Of a stretch of DNA of 64,000 nucleotides, positions 9,019-18,822 are shown piece by piece. The stretch comes from an uncultured Oenococcus sp. (GTDB lineage Bacteria; Bacillota; Bacilli; Lactobacillales; Lactobacillaceae), in NCBI GenBank assembly GCA_934229385.1, contig CAKQDH010000003.1:62001-126000 (forward strand), written 5' to 3'. The translations under genes and the position numbers were made by a program. Under the pieces are notes generated by a model. That model had not been told where the DNA came from and did no database searches. It saw nothing but the letters and a program-made list of their open reading frames with translations. Positions within the stretch are counted from its first letter, which is position 1, and each line of letters starts with the position of its first letter.

Positions 9019-11417
9019 TTAAGTTTAACTATCGTCGCTCCGTCTCCAGCCTCGTTAGGATTAGCAAATTGATAACTTTTAACACGTCTATCAGAACGCA
9101 ACATTTTAGTAACTCCTTTACGTAGAGCACCTGTTCCTTTACCATGAATAACTTCAATAGTAGATAAATTATTTAAAACAGCTTGATCAAGATAACGATC
9201 AAGATCATTCATAGCTTGTTCATATCTTTCCCCTCGTAAATCTATATGGCCAGAAATATTATTAGAAGAAGTTTTAATTATGCGGGGCTGTATGTTTACA
9301 TTAACTAACTTTTTACGTTTTTGTAATTTTTCTTCTTGTTTTTGGGGAACTTTTTCTAAAATATTTTCTGGAACTTTCATTTTTAAAATTCCTAATTGGA
9401 CTTCCCATTGATTATTAGAAATTTTCTCAATTAAAGTTCCTATTTGGTTATAGGTAGTTACTAATACATCATCGCCTACTCTAAAAGCCTTCTTTTTTCG
9501 AGCTTTTTTTAAGACTTTATTATTTTTTAAATTTCTTTTTTGCTTTAATTGATCAAATTTTCTAACAGTTTCTTGTAGCTCTTGTTCATTTTTTCCCTTT
9601 TTACCTATAGAACCTACCTTCAGTCTTTCTTTTCTTATATCATTAACTAAACTCTTTGATTTTCCTTTTGCTACAGAAACAATTTGGTTTGCCTTTTTTT
9701 TAGCTTTAGAAATTTGGTCTTCTTTTTCTTGAGATAAATTTGCAAGATTAGAATTTAATTTTTCTTTTTTATTTTTAACTTTTTCAATTTGTTCTGATAA
9801 ATAATGCTGTTTTTCATTTAAATTTTGCCTCCGATGAACTAAATCTTTTATCATATCATTAACATTTTGTTCTTTATGGCTAAGATAATGAGAAGCATCT
9901 TGCAAAATTTTTTTATTTATACCTAATTTATCAGCAATTGTAAGACCATTTGATTGTCCTGGAATACCAAGTAATAGATGATAAGTAGGTTTCAAAGTAT
10001 GGCTATCAAATTCCATACTAGCATTAAGGGCAAAATTACTATGATCAGCAAAAACTTTTAATTCAGGATAATGGGTGGTTATTATATTTAATATTCCCTT
10101 CTGAGAAAGAAAGTTAACAGTTGCCATAGCTAAAGCTGCTCCCTCTTTTGGGTCAGTTCCAGCTCCTATTTCATCAAGTAAAACTAAAGAATTTGAATTC
10201 GCTTTTTCAGTAATGCTTTTAATATTTTTTAAATGAGAAGAAAAGGTTGATAAAGATTGTTCAAGGCTTTGCTCATCCCCGATATCAGCAAATATATTAT
10301 CAAAAACATGAATATAAGACCCTTCTTTTGCTGTGATAAAAAGCCCAGATTGAGCCATTATTTGTAATAACCCTACTGTTTCCATTAAAACGGTTTTTCC
10401 ACCCGTATTAGGTCCTGTAATAATTAACGACGTAAATTTCTTACCCAATTTTATATCATTAGCCACAGACCCTTTACCTAGAATGGGGTGATAAGCTTTT
10501 TTTAGAGAAATTTGTTTTTCTTTATTAATAAAGGGCTTATTAGCATCCATTTTTCTTGCTAATTTGGCTTTTGCTTGAATAAGATCAAATTTTCCAACTA
10601 ATTTATTATTTATTTTTAAACTTTTAAAATAAGGGAATAATTTATTTGTCTCTTTATATAAAATTGAGTTTATTTCATTTTTTTCTTCTCTTAAAAGTTT
10701 ATGAATTGTCTCGTTCAAAGAAGTAACTTGCTTGGGCTCAATATACAAGGTTAATCCTGTCTGACTTTGATCATGAACAACACCACCAAAATGCTTTTTG
10801 AAATCAGCTTTAACTGGCAACACTAAAACACCATTACGGGTAGAAATAACTTTTTCAGAAAGATACTTATTTTCTGGTCCTTTAATATAAGAAGTTAAAA
10901 TCGTCCTAATCTTTTTTTTAATTTCAGCTTCATTATTTCTCAATTTTTCTAATTTTTTCGAAGCACTATCTAATATTTTGCCACGATCATCAACAACTTT
11001 TTCTAATTGCGATAGAATCACAGAAAAATTTGTTAAATTTTGAGTAATGGATATAAGGTCTTTTAAATTATTAAACCAAGCTTCTTCTTTTAAATTTGCA
11101 AAAAAATTAATAATTAATTGACTTGAAACAATTAATTTTTTTAATGAAACTAATTCCGTAGCACTCAAGGAAGCTTTTATTTTTAGCCTTTTAAAAATAT
11201 TGCTTAGATCAGTAACCCTCTTAATAGGGATTTCACCTTTATTTCGAAGAATTAATAAAGCTTCGTCCGTTTGCTCTAATAATATTTTAACTTTTTTTAA
11301 ATTTACAGAAGGGGTTAATTTCACTAATTCTTTATTACCCATGGCAGTAAATAAAAAAATTTTAAGGGATTTTTTTATAACTGAAAATTCTAACGTTTTT
11401 AAGATTTTATTATTCAT
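9015..11417 (-). CDS. mutS2: endonuclease MutS2 / ribosome-rescue ATPase
   Basis: An 800-residue MutS-like ATPase without the mismatch-binding domain. Walker A is GPNTGGKT (about residue 334) and Walker B LVLLDEIGAGTDP. A long coiled coil (about 500-620) is followed by a C-terminal Smr nuclease domain with HIDLRGERY and IHGKGTGALRKG. MutS2 proteins suppress recombination and, in Bacillus, split collided ribosomes. The length is normal (about 785). It lies 17 bp after ffh on the same strand and has no clear SD. The stop overlaps the flavodoxin stop on the other strand. Confidence 0.95.
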   Translation of the reverse strand: MNNKILKTLEFSVIKKSLKIFLFTAMGNKELVKLTPSVNLKKVKILLEQTDEALLILRNKGEIPIKRVTDLSNIFKRLKIKASLSATELVSLKKLIVSSQLIINFFANLKEEAWFNNLKDLISITQNLTNFSVILSQLEKVVDDRGKILDSASKKLEKLRNNEAEIKKKIRTILTSYIKGPENKYLSEKVISTRNGVLVLPVKADFKKHFGGVVHDQSQTGLTLYIEPKQVTSLNETIHKLLREEKNEINSILYKETNKLFPYFKSLKINNKLVGKFDLIQAKAKLARKMDANKPFINKEKQISLKKAYHPILGKGSVANDIKLGKKFTSLIITGPNTGGKTVLMETVGLLQIMAQSGLFITAKEGSYIHVFDNIFADIGDEQSLEQSLSTFSSHLKNIKSITEKANSNSLVLLDEIGAGTDPKEGAALAMATVNFLSQKGILNIITTHYPELKVFADHSNFALNASMEFDSHTLKPTYHLLLGIPGQSNGLTIADKLGINKKILQDASHYLSHKEQNVNDMIKDLVHRRQNLNEKQHYLSEQIEKVKNKKEKLNSNLANLSQEKEDQISKAKKKANQIVSVAKGKSKSLVNDIRKERLKVGSIGKKGKNEQELQETVRKFDQLKQKRNLKNNKVLKKARKKKAFRVGDDVLVTTYNQIGTLIEKISNNQWEVQLGILKMKVPENILEKVPQKQEEKLQKRKKLVNVNIQPRIIKTSSNNISGHIDLRGERYEQAMNDLDRYLDQAVLNNLSTIEVIHGKGTGALRKGVTKMLRSDRRVKSYQFANPNEAGDGATIVKLN

Positions 11418-11434
11418 AATATTATGATAAAGAT

Positions 11435-12961
11435 CTATTTACGTTTTCTTTTTCTCCTTTTTTTTGCTTTTCTTATTTTTTTTAAAGCTTTTTTCATAGC
11501 TACATCAGATGTTTTTGTGCTTACATTTGGTTTAAAACTACTTGAAAAGGGACTACTTTCATTAGAATTATTTTGTTGTGAAAAAAGGGGGTTGCCTTCT
11601 GGTGTTCCCTTATTGCCACCTTGTTGAAACATATTTCCAATACCAGCTGGTAGTTTGCCCTTCCCATTAGTAAATCTATGCATCATTTTTCGCATTTGTT
11701 TAAACTGCTTGATCATGCGGTTAACATCAACAATAGGCCGTCCAGATCCACTAGCAATCCTTCTTCTTCGTGAAGGATTCAATAAATCAGGGTCTTGTTT
11801 TTCTATAGGAGTCATAGAATAAACAATAGCTTCCATATGTGAAAAATCCTTAGGATCTAATTTGGCTTGGGATAAAGCTGGATTATTAGCCATTCCTGGA
11901 ATCATTTTCATAATATTTTCTAGGGGCCCCATGTTTTGTATATGCTTTAACTGGTCCAAGAAATCATTAAAATCAAAAGTATTTTTCTGTAACTTTTTAA
12001 ATTCTTCGGTAGCTTTTTTCTGATCAACATCTTTTTGTGTTTTTTCAATTAAAGAGAGGATATCACCCATTCCCAGAATCCTACTTGACATCCTATCGGG
12101 ATGAAAAGTATCAATATCTGTTAACTTTTCTCCTTCTCCTACAAATTTAATAGGTTTCCTTGTAGCCTTACGAATAGATAAAGCTGCTCCCCCTCGAGTA
12201 TCACCATCAAGCTTAGTTAAAACAACACCAGTTATATCTAAATCACGATTAAATCCTTCAGCCGTTTCAGTAGCATTTTGGCCTGTAGTAGCATCAACCG
12301 TTAAAAGAATTTCGTCAGGTCGAGCAATTTTCTTGATATTCTTTAATTCGTTCATTAAAACCGTATCAATTTGTAAACGTCCTGCAGTATCTAAAAAAAC
12401 GTAATCATTTTTTTCTTTCTTTGCATATCTTAATCCATCTTTAACAATCTTTTTTGGATCAACATGAATACCTTCATCAAAAACATCAACTTTTAACTGC
12501 TTACCAAGGGTCTTTAATTGGTCAATAGCAGCAGGCCGATAAACGTCTGCTGCAACTAAAAGAGGACGGGCTTTTTTATCTTCTTTTAATTTATTCGCTA
12601 ATTTGGCAACTGTAGTAGTTTTTCCTGCTCCTTGGAGCCCAACCATCATAACAACTGTAGGGATTTTAGTGGATATATTAAGTGGAACAGATTTTTCCCC
12701 CATTGTTTTAGTTAACTCATCATTAACAATTTTAATGATTTGTTCAGAAGGATTTAAACCTTCTAATACTTTTGCTCCTAAAGCTTTTTGACGAACCTGT
12801 TTGATAAAATCTTTTGCAATCTTTAAATTAACATCAGCTTCTAACAAAGCTAAACGAATTTGATGCAAAGTTTCATCAAGGTCATTCTCTGAAACTTTCC
12901 CTTTTCTGGATAAATTTTTCATCGCGGTTTGAATACGAGATGTTAGATTTTCAAATGCCAT
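11435..12961 (-). CDS. ffh: signal recognition particle protein Ffh
   Basis: SRP54 GTPase that binds signal sequences and the 4.5S/scRNA and docks with FtsY. N-domain (1-88), G-domain with GLQGAGKTTTVAKLA (about 106-120), DTAGR and TKLDGDTRGGAA, then the methionine-rich M-domain with GSGRPIVDVNRMIKQFKQM. At 508 residues it is longer than usual (about 450-480): the extra part is a Ser/Asn-rich linker and a very basic tail ending KKRRKRKRK. Its start immediately follows the ylxM stop and it has SD GAGGAA. Confidence 0.96.
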   Translation of the reverse strand: MAFENLTSRIQTAMKNLSRKGKVSENDLDETLHQIRLALLEADVNLKIAKDFIKQVRQKALGAKVLEGLNPSEQIIKIVNDELTKTMGEKSVPLNISTKIPTVVMMVGLQGAGKTTTVAKLANKLKEDKKARPLLVAADVYRPAAIDQLKTLGKQLKVDVFDEGIHVDPKKIVKDGLRYAKKEKNDYVFLDTAGRLQIDTVLMNELKNIKKIARPDEILLTVDATTGQNATETAEGFNRDLDITGVVLTKLDGDTRGGAALSIRKATRKPIKFVGEGEKLTDIDTFHPDRMSSRILGMGDILSLIEKTQKDVDQKKATEEFKKLQKNTFDFNDFLDQLKHIQNMGPLENIMKMIPGMANNPALSQAKLDPKDFSHMEAIVYSMTPIEKQDPDLLNPSRRRRIASGSGRPIVDVNRMIKQFKQMRKMMHRFTNGKGKLPAGIGNMFQQGGNKGTPEGNPLFSQQNNSNESSPFSSSFKPNVSTKTSDVAMKKALKKIRKAKKRRKRKRK

Positions 12962-13276
12962 TTATTCCTCTTCTAAATTAATTAATTTTTTTATCAATTT
13001 TTTATTAGGCTTAATTATTAATTGATCTTCAATTTTTCTTCTTTGAAGATAATTTTCTCTTAAATGAAGCTTTTCCTCAAATTTATTTAACCTTCTAAGA
13101 GCATATTTTATCCTATTAGAAACTGCTTGCCGACTAATTTTTTTGTTTTCAGCAATTTCAGAAATACTAAAATCATCTACTAAAAAAAGATAAAGATATT
13201 TATACTCCTTTTTAGACAACAAAGAATCATAAAAACCAAATAACTCTGTATTAATTTGTTTTGTAATTAAATTCAA
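12962..13276 (-). CDS. ylxM: YlxM/p13-like DNA-binding protein
   Basis: A 104-residue helix-turn-helix protein of the UPF0122 family, encoded between ftsY and ffh as in other Firmicutes and thought to modulate SRP assembly or expression. The HTH is at about residues 35-57 (FSISEIAENKKISRQAVSNR). The start is TTG at 13276, directly after the ftsY stop TAG, with AAGGAT about 10 nt upstream. The C-terminus is basic. Confidence 0.9.
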   Translation of the reverse strand: MNLITKQINTELFGFYDSLLSKKEYKYLYLFLVDDFSISEIAENKKISRQAVSNRIKYALRRLNKFEEKLHLRENYLQRRKIEDQLIIKPNKKLIKKLINLEEE

Positions 13277-14416
13277 CTATATTAAATCCTTAAATAATCC
13301 GTAAACAAAATCATCAGCATTAAAATGCTCTAAATCACCAACTTTTTCTCCTAAGCCAACCCATTTTACAGGCAAATGAAATTCCTCACGGATAGCTAAA
13401 ACAATCCCTCCACGAGCAGTTCCATCAAGTTTTGTTAAGATGATTCCTGTAACCCCAGTAGTTTTTTTAAACATTCTAGTTTGTTGAAGAGCATTTTGAC
13501 CAGTTGTTGCATCTAAAACCAATAAAGTTTCTTGAGGTGCGGAAGGAAGATAACGGGTAATAACCTTTCTCATCTTTTTTAATTCCTGCATAAGATTTTG
13601 ATTAGTTTGTTGCCTACCTGCTGTATCAACAAGCAAAATATCATAATGATAATTTACTGCTCTTTTTACAGCATCAAAAACTACTGAAGCAGGGTCTGAA
13701 TTAGCTTGGCCTTTAACAATATCAATTCCATCATTTTGTGCCCATTTATCCAATTGTTCGATAGCACCAGCTCTAAAAGTATCGCCAGCAGCTAAAAGGA
13801 CCTTTTCCCCTTTATCTTTATATAATTTAGCCATTTTCCCAATAGTTGTTGTCTTACCTACACCATTAACACCAACAAATAGAAAAATAGAAGGATCGTC
13901 TTTGTCAGCAAAATGCATATTATTATCTTCTTTATTTCCCGATTGATCATATATATCAATTAATTTTCCAATAATAATATCTTGAACATCTTTTTTACTT
14001 CTGGCGTTTTTTAATCTTACTTCATTTTGGAGATCATTAGAAATTTTTAAAGCAACATCAAATCCAACATCAGCAGTTATCAAGGTTTCTTCCAGACGAT
14101 CAAAAAAACTTTCATCAACAGCCCTAAAATTGGCCATTAACATTTTAAACTTATTAGAAAAATTAGATCTACTCTTAGTTAAACCCTTTTCGTAACTTTG
14201 AGTAACCTTATCTTTACCAACTACATTAGAATCTACAGGTTTTTCTTTATCTTTTGTACTATTTAAGTTTTTTTGACTTTTTTCTACCGAAGACGTCTTA
14301 TCTTCTTGATCCTTATCTTCAGGTAAGGGGGAAAAAGCTTTCTTGACTTTACTTAAAAAATTTTTTTTACCCTTTTCTTTTCTTTTTTTTCTACGTAAAC
14401 GATCTAATAAACTCAT
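13277..14416 (-). CDS. ftsY: signal recognition particle receptor FtsY
   Basis: Membrane-associated SRP receptor GTPase. 379 residues: a variable charged N-terminal region (1-85, lysine-rich then mixed), then the NG domain with GVNGVGKTTTIGKMA, DTAGR, TKLDGTARGG and the C-terminal GEKVGDLEHF. SD GGAGAT precedes the ATG. It heads the ftsY-ylxM-ffh operon. The gene normally before it, smc, is absent; only 101 bp separate it from rnc. Confidence 0.96.
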   Translation of the reverse strand: MSLLDRLRRKKRKEKGKKNFLSKVKKAFSPLPEDKDQEDKTSSVEKSQKNLNSTKDKEKPVDSNVVGKDKVTQSYEKGLTKSRSNFSNKFKMLMANFRAVDESFFDRLEETLITADVGFDVALKISNDLQNEVRLKNARSKKDVQDIIIGKLIDIYDQSGNKEDNNMHFADKDDPSIFLFVGVNGVGKTTTIGKMAKLYKDKGEKVLLAAGDTFRAGAIEQLDKWAQNDGIDIVKGQANSDPASVVFDAVKRAVNYHYDILLVDTAGRQQTNQNLMQELKKMRKVITRYLPSAPQETLLVLDATTGQNALQQTRMFKKTTGVTGIILTKLDGTARGGIVLAIREEFHLPVKWVGLGEKVGDLEHFNADDFVYGLFKDLI

Positions 14417-14517
14417 TAAATTATCTCCAATTTTGGGTTAAGCATATAAAAACACCTAAAAACCCAAATAAAGTTTATTTTATTTATTTTTTGTTTTAAA
14501 AAGCCAAAAAGAACAAT

Positions 14518-15219
14518 TTATTTGAGTATGTTAAAGTAAGCATTTTTCGCAGCTTTCTTTTCAGCTAACTTTATTGAATGACCTGAACCCTTACCAATTG
14601 AATTACCATTAAAAAATACTCGAACATGAAAATCTGTTTCTTGAGGTTCAGATGAATCTTTATTTTCAACTTTATATTCAATATTAACTGAACCATCTCT
14701 TTGCAAAAGCTCCTGAAGCTTAGATTTATAATCAATAAATTCCTCAAAAAAACCCTCATTAACTGCTGGAAAAATTGTTTTATTTAAAAAACTATCAACT
14801 GCTTGTAAATTTTTATCCTTATATAAAGCGCCAATAAAAGATTCCCAAATATCTTCTAAAAGGCTTCCACGGTTTCTTGCCCCAGCCAGTTCTTCTCCCT
14901 TTCCAAGACGAACATAGCGATCAAAATGAGCTAAACGAGAAAAATGAGAAAAAGATTTGCTTTGTACCATTGCAATCCGCATTTCAGTAAGTTGTCCTTC
15001 TTCCCAATTAGGAAAACGACTAAAAAGATAGTCGGCAACTGCAAGCTGCATTACAGAATCCCCTAAAAATTCTAATCGTTGGTAATCATACCCTCCTTCT
15101 TCAGAATGTTCATTTAAATAATTTCCTGTAGTAAAGGCTTCTAGTAATAATTTTTTATTATTAAATACAATACCAAAATCTTTGTTTATACCCTTTTGTA
15201 TATTTTTTATCGAATACAT
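14518..15219 (-). CDS. rnc: ribonuclease III
   Basis: Double-strand-specific RNase that processes rRNA and mRNA. 233 residues: an N-terminal nuclease domain with signature RLEFLGDSVMQLAV and second metal site LLEDIWESFIGALY, then a C-terminal dsRNA-binding domain ending GSGHSIKLAEKKAAKNAY. No SD is present; TGTTATAAA lies 9 nt before the ATG. A TATAAT-like element this close would give a transcript with almost no leader. Confidence 0.95.
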   Translation of the reverse strand: MYSIKNIQKGINKDFGIVFNNKKLLLEAFTTGNYLNEHSEEGGYDYQRLEFLGDSVMQLAVADYLFSRFPNWEEGQLTEMRIAMVQSKSFSHFSRLAHFDRYVRLGKGEELAGARNRGSLLEDIWESFIGALYKDKNLQAVDSFLNKTIFPAVNEGFFEEFIDYKSKLQELLQRDGSVNIEYKVENKDSSEPQETDFHVRVFFNGNSIGKGSGHSIKLAEKKAAKNAYFNILK

Positions 15220-15275
15220 GATTATTTTTTTATAACAAAATTCAAAAATTTTAAAATTACTGAATATATATTATA

Positions 15276-15530
15276 TTAATTAGTTTTCTGTGTAATTTGA
15301 TTATAAATATAATTAACTGCGGACTGAAAAGTATCTAATTTATTAGCATCTTCATCGGGAATTTCTATATTATATTTATCCTCAATTTCCATAATTAACT
15401 CGACAAAATCTATCGAATCAGCATCTAAATCCTTTATAAAATTTAAATTAGGGGTTATTTTATCTTGCGGTAATTCAAAACGTTTAGAAATTTCTTCAGC
15501 CATTTGTTTTGATATTTCACTTTTTTTCAT
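15276..15530 (-). CDS. acpP: acyl carrier protein
   Basis: Carries acyl chains on a phosphopantetheine arm for lipid synthesis. With the start at ATG 15530 the protein has 84 residues. The attachment motif is DADSIDFVE, with Ser39 the modified residue; Ile replaces the usual Leu after DS. This start is chosen over the upstream TTG because AAAGGAG lies 9 nt before it. It overlaps the end of plsX by 14 bp, indicating translational coupling. Confidence 0.94.
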   Translation of the reverse strand: MKKSEISKQMAEEISKRFELPQDKITPNLNFIKDLDADSIDFVELIMEIEDKYNIEIPDEDANKLDTFQSAVNYIYNQITQKTN

Positions 15531-16572
15531 TATTTTTGTCTCCTTTAATAAATTCATTAGGGTTTCTTTTAATATATTCTCTTATTTTACCAATTAAATT
15601 ATTTTCAAGAATTTTCTTTATTTGTTCTACCGTATTTGAAACGGCTAAAGCCTTTGCAGATCCATGCGTTTTAACCACCGGAGCATTTAAACCAGCTATT
15701 AAAGCTCCTCCATATTTATTATAATTCAGAATATTAGAAAAATTTTTTATAGCAGGCTTAACCAATAAAGCCCCAACTTTTGTAAAAACCCCACTATTTG
15801 ATAATGTTTCTTTTAATCCAGAAAATAACGACAGAGCAGTGCCCTCAATTGCTTTTAAAGCTGTATTACCAGAAAAACCATCTGATACTACAACATCAGT
15901 TTTTCCTTCCAAAAGATACCTGCTTTCAATATTACCTGTAAAATTCAAAAGCTCACTTTTTTTTAATAACTGATGTGCTTTAATATGAGTCTTATCTCCT
16001 TTATCTTCTTCAATACCATTATTTAATAACTTAATTTCAGGATTATTCCTATTAAGAATATTTTTCGCATAAAAGTTTCCAATTACTCCAAATTGGTAAA
16101 GATAACTTGGTTTTACTTCTGCATTAGCTCCAACATCCATAAGAACCCAATCTCGATTACGTTTCTTAACAGAAGGTAAAGTGGTTAGCAAGCCTGGTCT
16201 TTGAATACCTTTTAAACGGCCTATTATAAAAATTCCACATACTAATAAAGCTCCTGTATTACCAGCAGAAAATAAAGCATCAGACTCACCATTTTTTACA
16301 GAATTTGCAGCCCTTACCAACGAAGAATCCTTTTTTTTACGTATAGCACGTACAGGTTCTTCGCCCATTTCAATGGTTTCTGTTGTATTAATGATTTTTA
16401 AGTTTTTTTTGCTTCTACCGCCAATGATACTCAAAATTTGTTTCTGGTCTCCATAACAATTAAAAAATAAATTATTATATTTATCTCGAGCTAATAAAAT
16501 ACCATTAATAATTTCTTTGGGAGCATAATCGCCACCCATCATATCGACCGCTAAAATATGTTTTTTTACCAT
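15517..16572 (-). CDS. plsX: phosphate acyltransferase PlsX
   Basis: Makes acyl-phosphate from acyl-ACP for phosphatidic acid synthesis by the PlsX/PlsY/PlsC route. 351 residues with the N-terminal LAVDMMGGDYAPKEI, the middle GNTGALL and DVGANAEVKPSYLYQFG, and the C-terminal NKYGGALIAGLNAPVVKTHG, all conserved in the family. Only a weak SD (TTTAGG) is present. It is followed directly by overlapping acpP, the usual gene pair. Confidence 0.96.
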   Translation of the reverse strand: MVKKHILAVDMMGGDYAPKEIINGILLARDKYNNLFFNCYGDQKQILSIIGGRSKKNLKIINTTETIEMGEEPVRAIRKKKDSSLVRAANSVKNGESDALFSAGNTGALLVCGIFIIGRLKGIQRPGLLTTLPSVKKRNRDWVLMDVGANAEVKPSYLYQFGVIGNFYAKNILNRNNPEIKLLNNGIEEDKGDKTHIKAHQLLKKSELLNFTGNIESRYLLEGKTDVVVSDGFSGNTALKAIEGTALSLFSGLKETLSNSGVFTKVGALLVKPAIKNFSNILNYNKYGGALIAGLNAPVVKTHGSAKALAVSNTVEQIKKILENNLIGKIREYIKRNPNEFIKGDKNNEKK

Positions 16573-16670
16573 TTAAAAACCTAAACTCTTATAAAAATTT
16601 AATCTTAGTTTTAAAAATATTTTTAAAACTAATAATTTTTATTCCATCTTACTTTAATTAAGGTGGAATT

Positions 16671-18335
16671 TCATTCAACTGAAATCAAATAAGGATAAAC
16701 AGGCTGATCACCTTCATGAACCTCAGTTTCTAAATTATGATCCATTTTAGTAATTGACTTAGCTAATTTTTGTGCATTTTTCCTGTTAGAATCACTACCA
16801 AAAATAATAGTAACAATCTCTGAATCTTTATCTAACATATTTTCAACACAACTAAGAGCAACATCTCTTACTTTTTTTCCACTAGAAGTAATCTTACCAT
16901 CTAAAAGAGCCATAAATTCCCCTTTTTTTATTTTAAAATTGTTAATTTTTGTATCTCTTGTAGCAGTAGTTATCTCAGCAGATTTAACAGTATCAAGTTG
17001 ATCACTCATATTATCTATATTTTCTTTTAAACCAACTTCTGGATTAAAGCCAAGCAAAGAAGTTAATCCTTGCTGAATAGTTTTAGTCTTTACAACTCCT
17101 ACGGGAATCTTAGCCATTTTGGAAGCTTGAGCAGCTGCCATAAAAATATTAGAATTATTTGGTAAAATAATCGCTCTTTTGGTTTTTCTAGATGAAATAG
17201 CATTAAGAAAATCTCTTGTAGACGGATTCATAGTTTGACCACCAGGTAAAATATAAGACACACCCATTGATTTAAAAAGTTTCCCTAACCCTTTGCCGTT
17301 TGCAACAGCAATAACGGCCATATTAGACGATTCATTAACATTTTCAGAATTTTGTCTGTTAACCTTATCGATAACAGCCTGTTGTTGATCTCTCATATTA
17401 TCAATTTTCACAGTTTTGATTGAACCGTACTGGGTAGCTTTTGTTAAAACAGCCCCAGGATTTTCTGTATGGACGTGGGTTTTTACAACACCATTATCGG
17501 CAATTATTAAAAGGGAATCACCAAGTTTCTTTAAATATGCAGAATAATCATTATAATTCCATTTTTTGCTCTGAGTCGTGCCTTTATTTAATTCCAATAA
17601 AATTGTTGTACAGTAAGTATATTTTATATCATTTGGATCCACAGCAACCTGGGCATCAAACTCATTAGTTTTTTCATTAAATTCTGCCATATCTGGTAAA
17701 TTCTGAAATTCATCTTTAATTTTTTTGCCTGATAAAATTTCATACCAAGCTTTAAATATTAAGACTAATCCTTGTCCTCCAGAATCCACAACACCCACTT
17801 TTTTTAAAACCGGTAATAAATCTGGGGTCTTTTTTAAAGTTTTGCTGCTTTCATACCATGTAGCCCTTAGAATACTAATAATATCCTGAGTATCCTTAAC
17901 TTTTTTGTCTGCAGCTTCAGCTGCTTTTCTAATAACAGTCAAAATGGTTCCTTCTGTAGGTTCCATTACTGATTTGTAAGCAGATTCAGCACCCGCTTTT
18001 AAAGCACCTGAAAACTGTCTTGCATTTAGAGTTTTAAAATTTGATATATAATTAGTAAATCCATGCATAATCTGAGAAAGAATAACTCCAGAATTACCGC
18101 GTGCCCCCATAAGTAAACCTTGAGAAAAAGCTTGAGCAAGAGAACCAATTGAAGTGTCAGTAGAATTACGCTCGTACTGGGCGCCAGACTGCATAGTTAA
18201 AGTCATATTTGTACCAGTATCTCCATCAGGAACCGGAAATACATTTAATTTATTTATATACTCTGCATTCTTTTTTAAAATTTGAGCAGACGCGTTTATC
18301 ATCTTTCCAAACTGAATATTCGTAATAAATTCCAT
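16671..18335 (-). CDS. fakA: fatty acid kinase catalytic subunit FakA (DAK2 domain)
   Basis: Phosphorylates exogenous fatty acids bound to FakB, feeding PlsX. 554 residues. The N-terminal DAK2/DhaL nucleotide domain includes LNVFPVPDGDTGTNM (about 30-44) and GARGNSGVILSQI; the middle and C-terminal FakB-interacting domains include GGQTMNPSTRDFL. SD AGGAAGAG. It is 9 bp downstream of the gls24 gene, the standard yloU-yloV pair. FakB is not in the window. Confidence 0.92.
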   Translation of the reverse strand: MEFITNIQFGKMINASAQILKKNAEYINKLNVFPVPDGDTGTNMTLTMQSGAQYERNSTDTSIGSLAQAFSQGLLMGARGNSGVILSQIMHGFTNYISNFKTLNARQFSGALKAGAESAYKSVMEPTEGTILTVIRKAAEAADKKVKDTQDIISILRATWYESSKTLKKTPDLLPVLKKVGVVDSGGQGLVLIFKAWYEILSGKKIKDEFQNLPDMAEFNEKTNEFDAQVAVDPNDIKYTYCTTILLELNKGTTQSKKWNYNDYSAYLKKLGDSLLIIADNGVVKTHVHTENPGAVLTKATQYGSIKTVKIDNMRDQQQAVIDKVNRQNSENVNESSNMAVIAVANGKGLGKLFKSMGVSYILPGGQTMNPSTRDFLNAISSRKTKRAIILPNNSNIFMAAAQASKMAKIPVGVVKTKTIQQGLTSLLGFNPEVGLKENIDNMSDQLDTVKSAEITTATRDTKINNFKIKKGEFMALLDGKITSSGKKVRDVALSCVENMLDKDSEIVTIIFGSDSNRKNAQKLAKSITKMDHNLETEVHEGDQPVYPYLISVE

Positions 18336-18344
18336 TTACTCTTC

Positions 18345-18692
18345 CTAAGCCTTAACTCCATCAATAATTACATTTATTTGTTTTATTTGTACTCCTAAAT
18401 TTTTATTTAAGTTGTATTCAACTTGTTTTTGTACAGATTTAGAAACTTCTGACAATTTAACACCATATTTTGCAATTATATGTACATCAATTGAAAGTTG
18501 ATTTACTTTCTGAGTTACAAAAATACCTTTACTGTAATTTTTTCGCAAAACCTTATTAAAACCATCTTTGAGACTCTTTGAAGCCATACCCAAAACTCCA
18601 AAAGATTTTGCAACAGCTGTACTAACAATTATAGATATTACACGATCATTGACTTCAACTAAACCGCTATTAGTTTTTATCTTTAAGGCCAT
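18345..18692 (-). CDS. Asp23/Gls24 family protein (YloU-like)
   Basis: A 115-residue protein of the Asp23/Gls24 envelope stress family, placed before fakA as in most Firmicutes. Conserved features are the N-terminal GLVEVNDRVISIIVSTAV, the AKSFGVLGMASK segment and the C-terminal VKLSEVSKSVQKQVEYNL. The precise role is unsettled; in Staphylococcus Asp23 sits at the membrane and lowers envelope stress. It has SD GAGGG. Confidence 0.9.
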   Translation of the reverse strand: MALKIKTNSGLVEVNDRVISIIVSTAVAKSFGVLGMASKSLKDGFNKVLRKNYSKGIFVTQKVNQLSIDVHIIAKYGVKLSEVSKSVQKQVEYNLNKNLGVQIKQINVIIDGVKA

Positions 18693-18788
18693 AGTCCCTC
18701 AATATATTATTTTTAAATACTAAAAAATATAAAATAAATTTTAAATAAATGATTTTTATATTTAAATTTTTAAATATAAAAGCGGACA

Positions 18789-18817
18789 TAAAAAAACCGC
18801 TATTATTAAAAAAGCGG
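18789..18817 (-). terminator. terminator after rpmB
   Basis: CCGCT/AGCGG stem with an AT-rich loop followed by seven T residues on the minus strand, 6 bp beyond the rpmB stop. Read on the other strand it lacks a U-tract. Confidence 0.75.
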
Positions 18818-18822
18818 CCAAT

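Noticed and set aside
14420..14470. Inverted repeat TTTGGGTT/AACCCAAA between rnc and ftsY
   Set aside because: The loop is about 26 nt and no continuous U-tract follows, so it was not called as a terminator.
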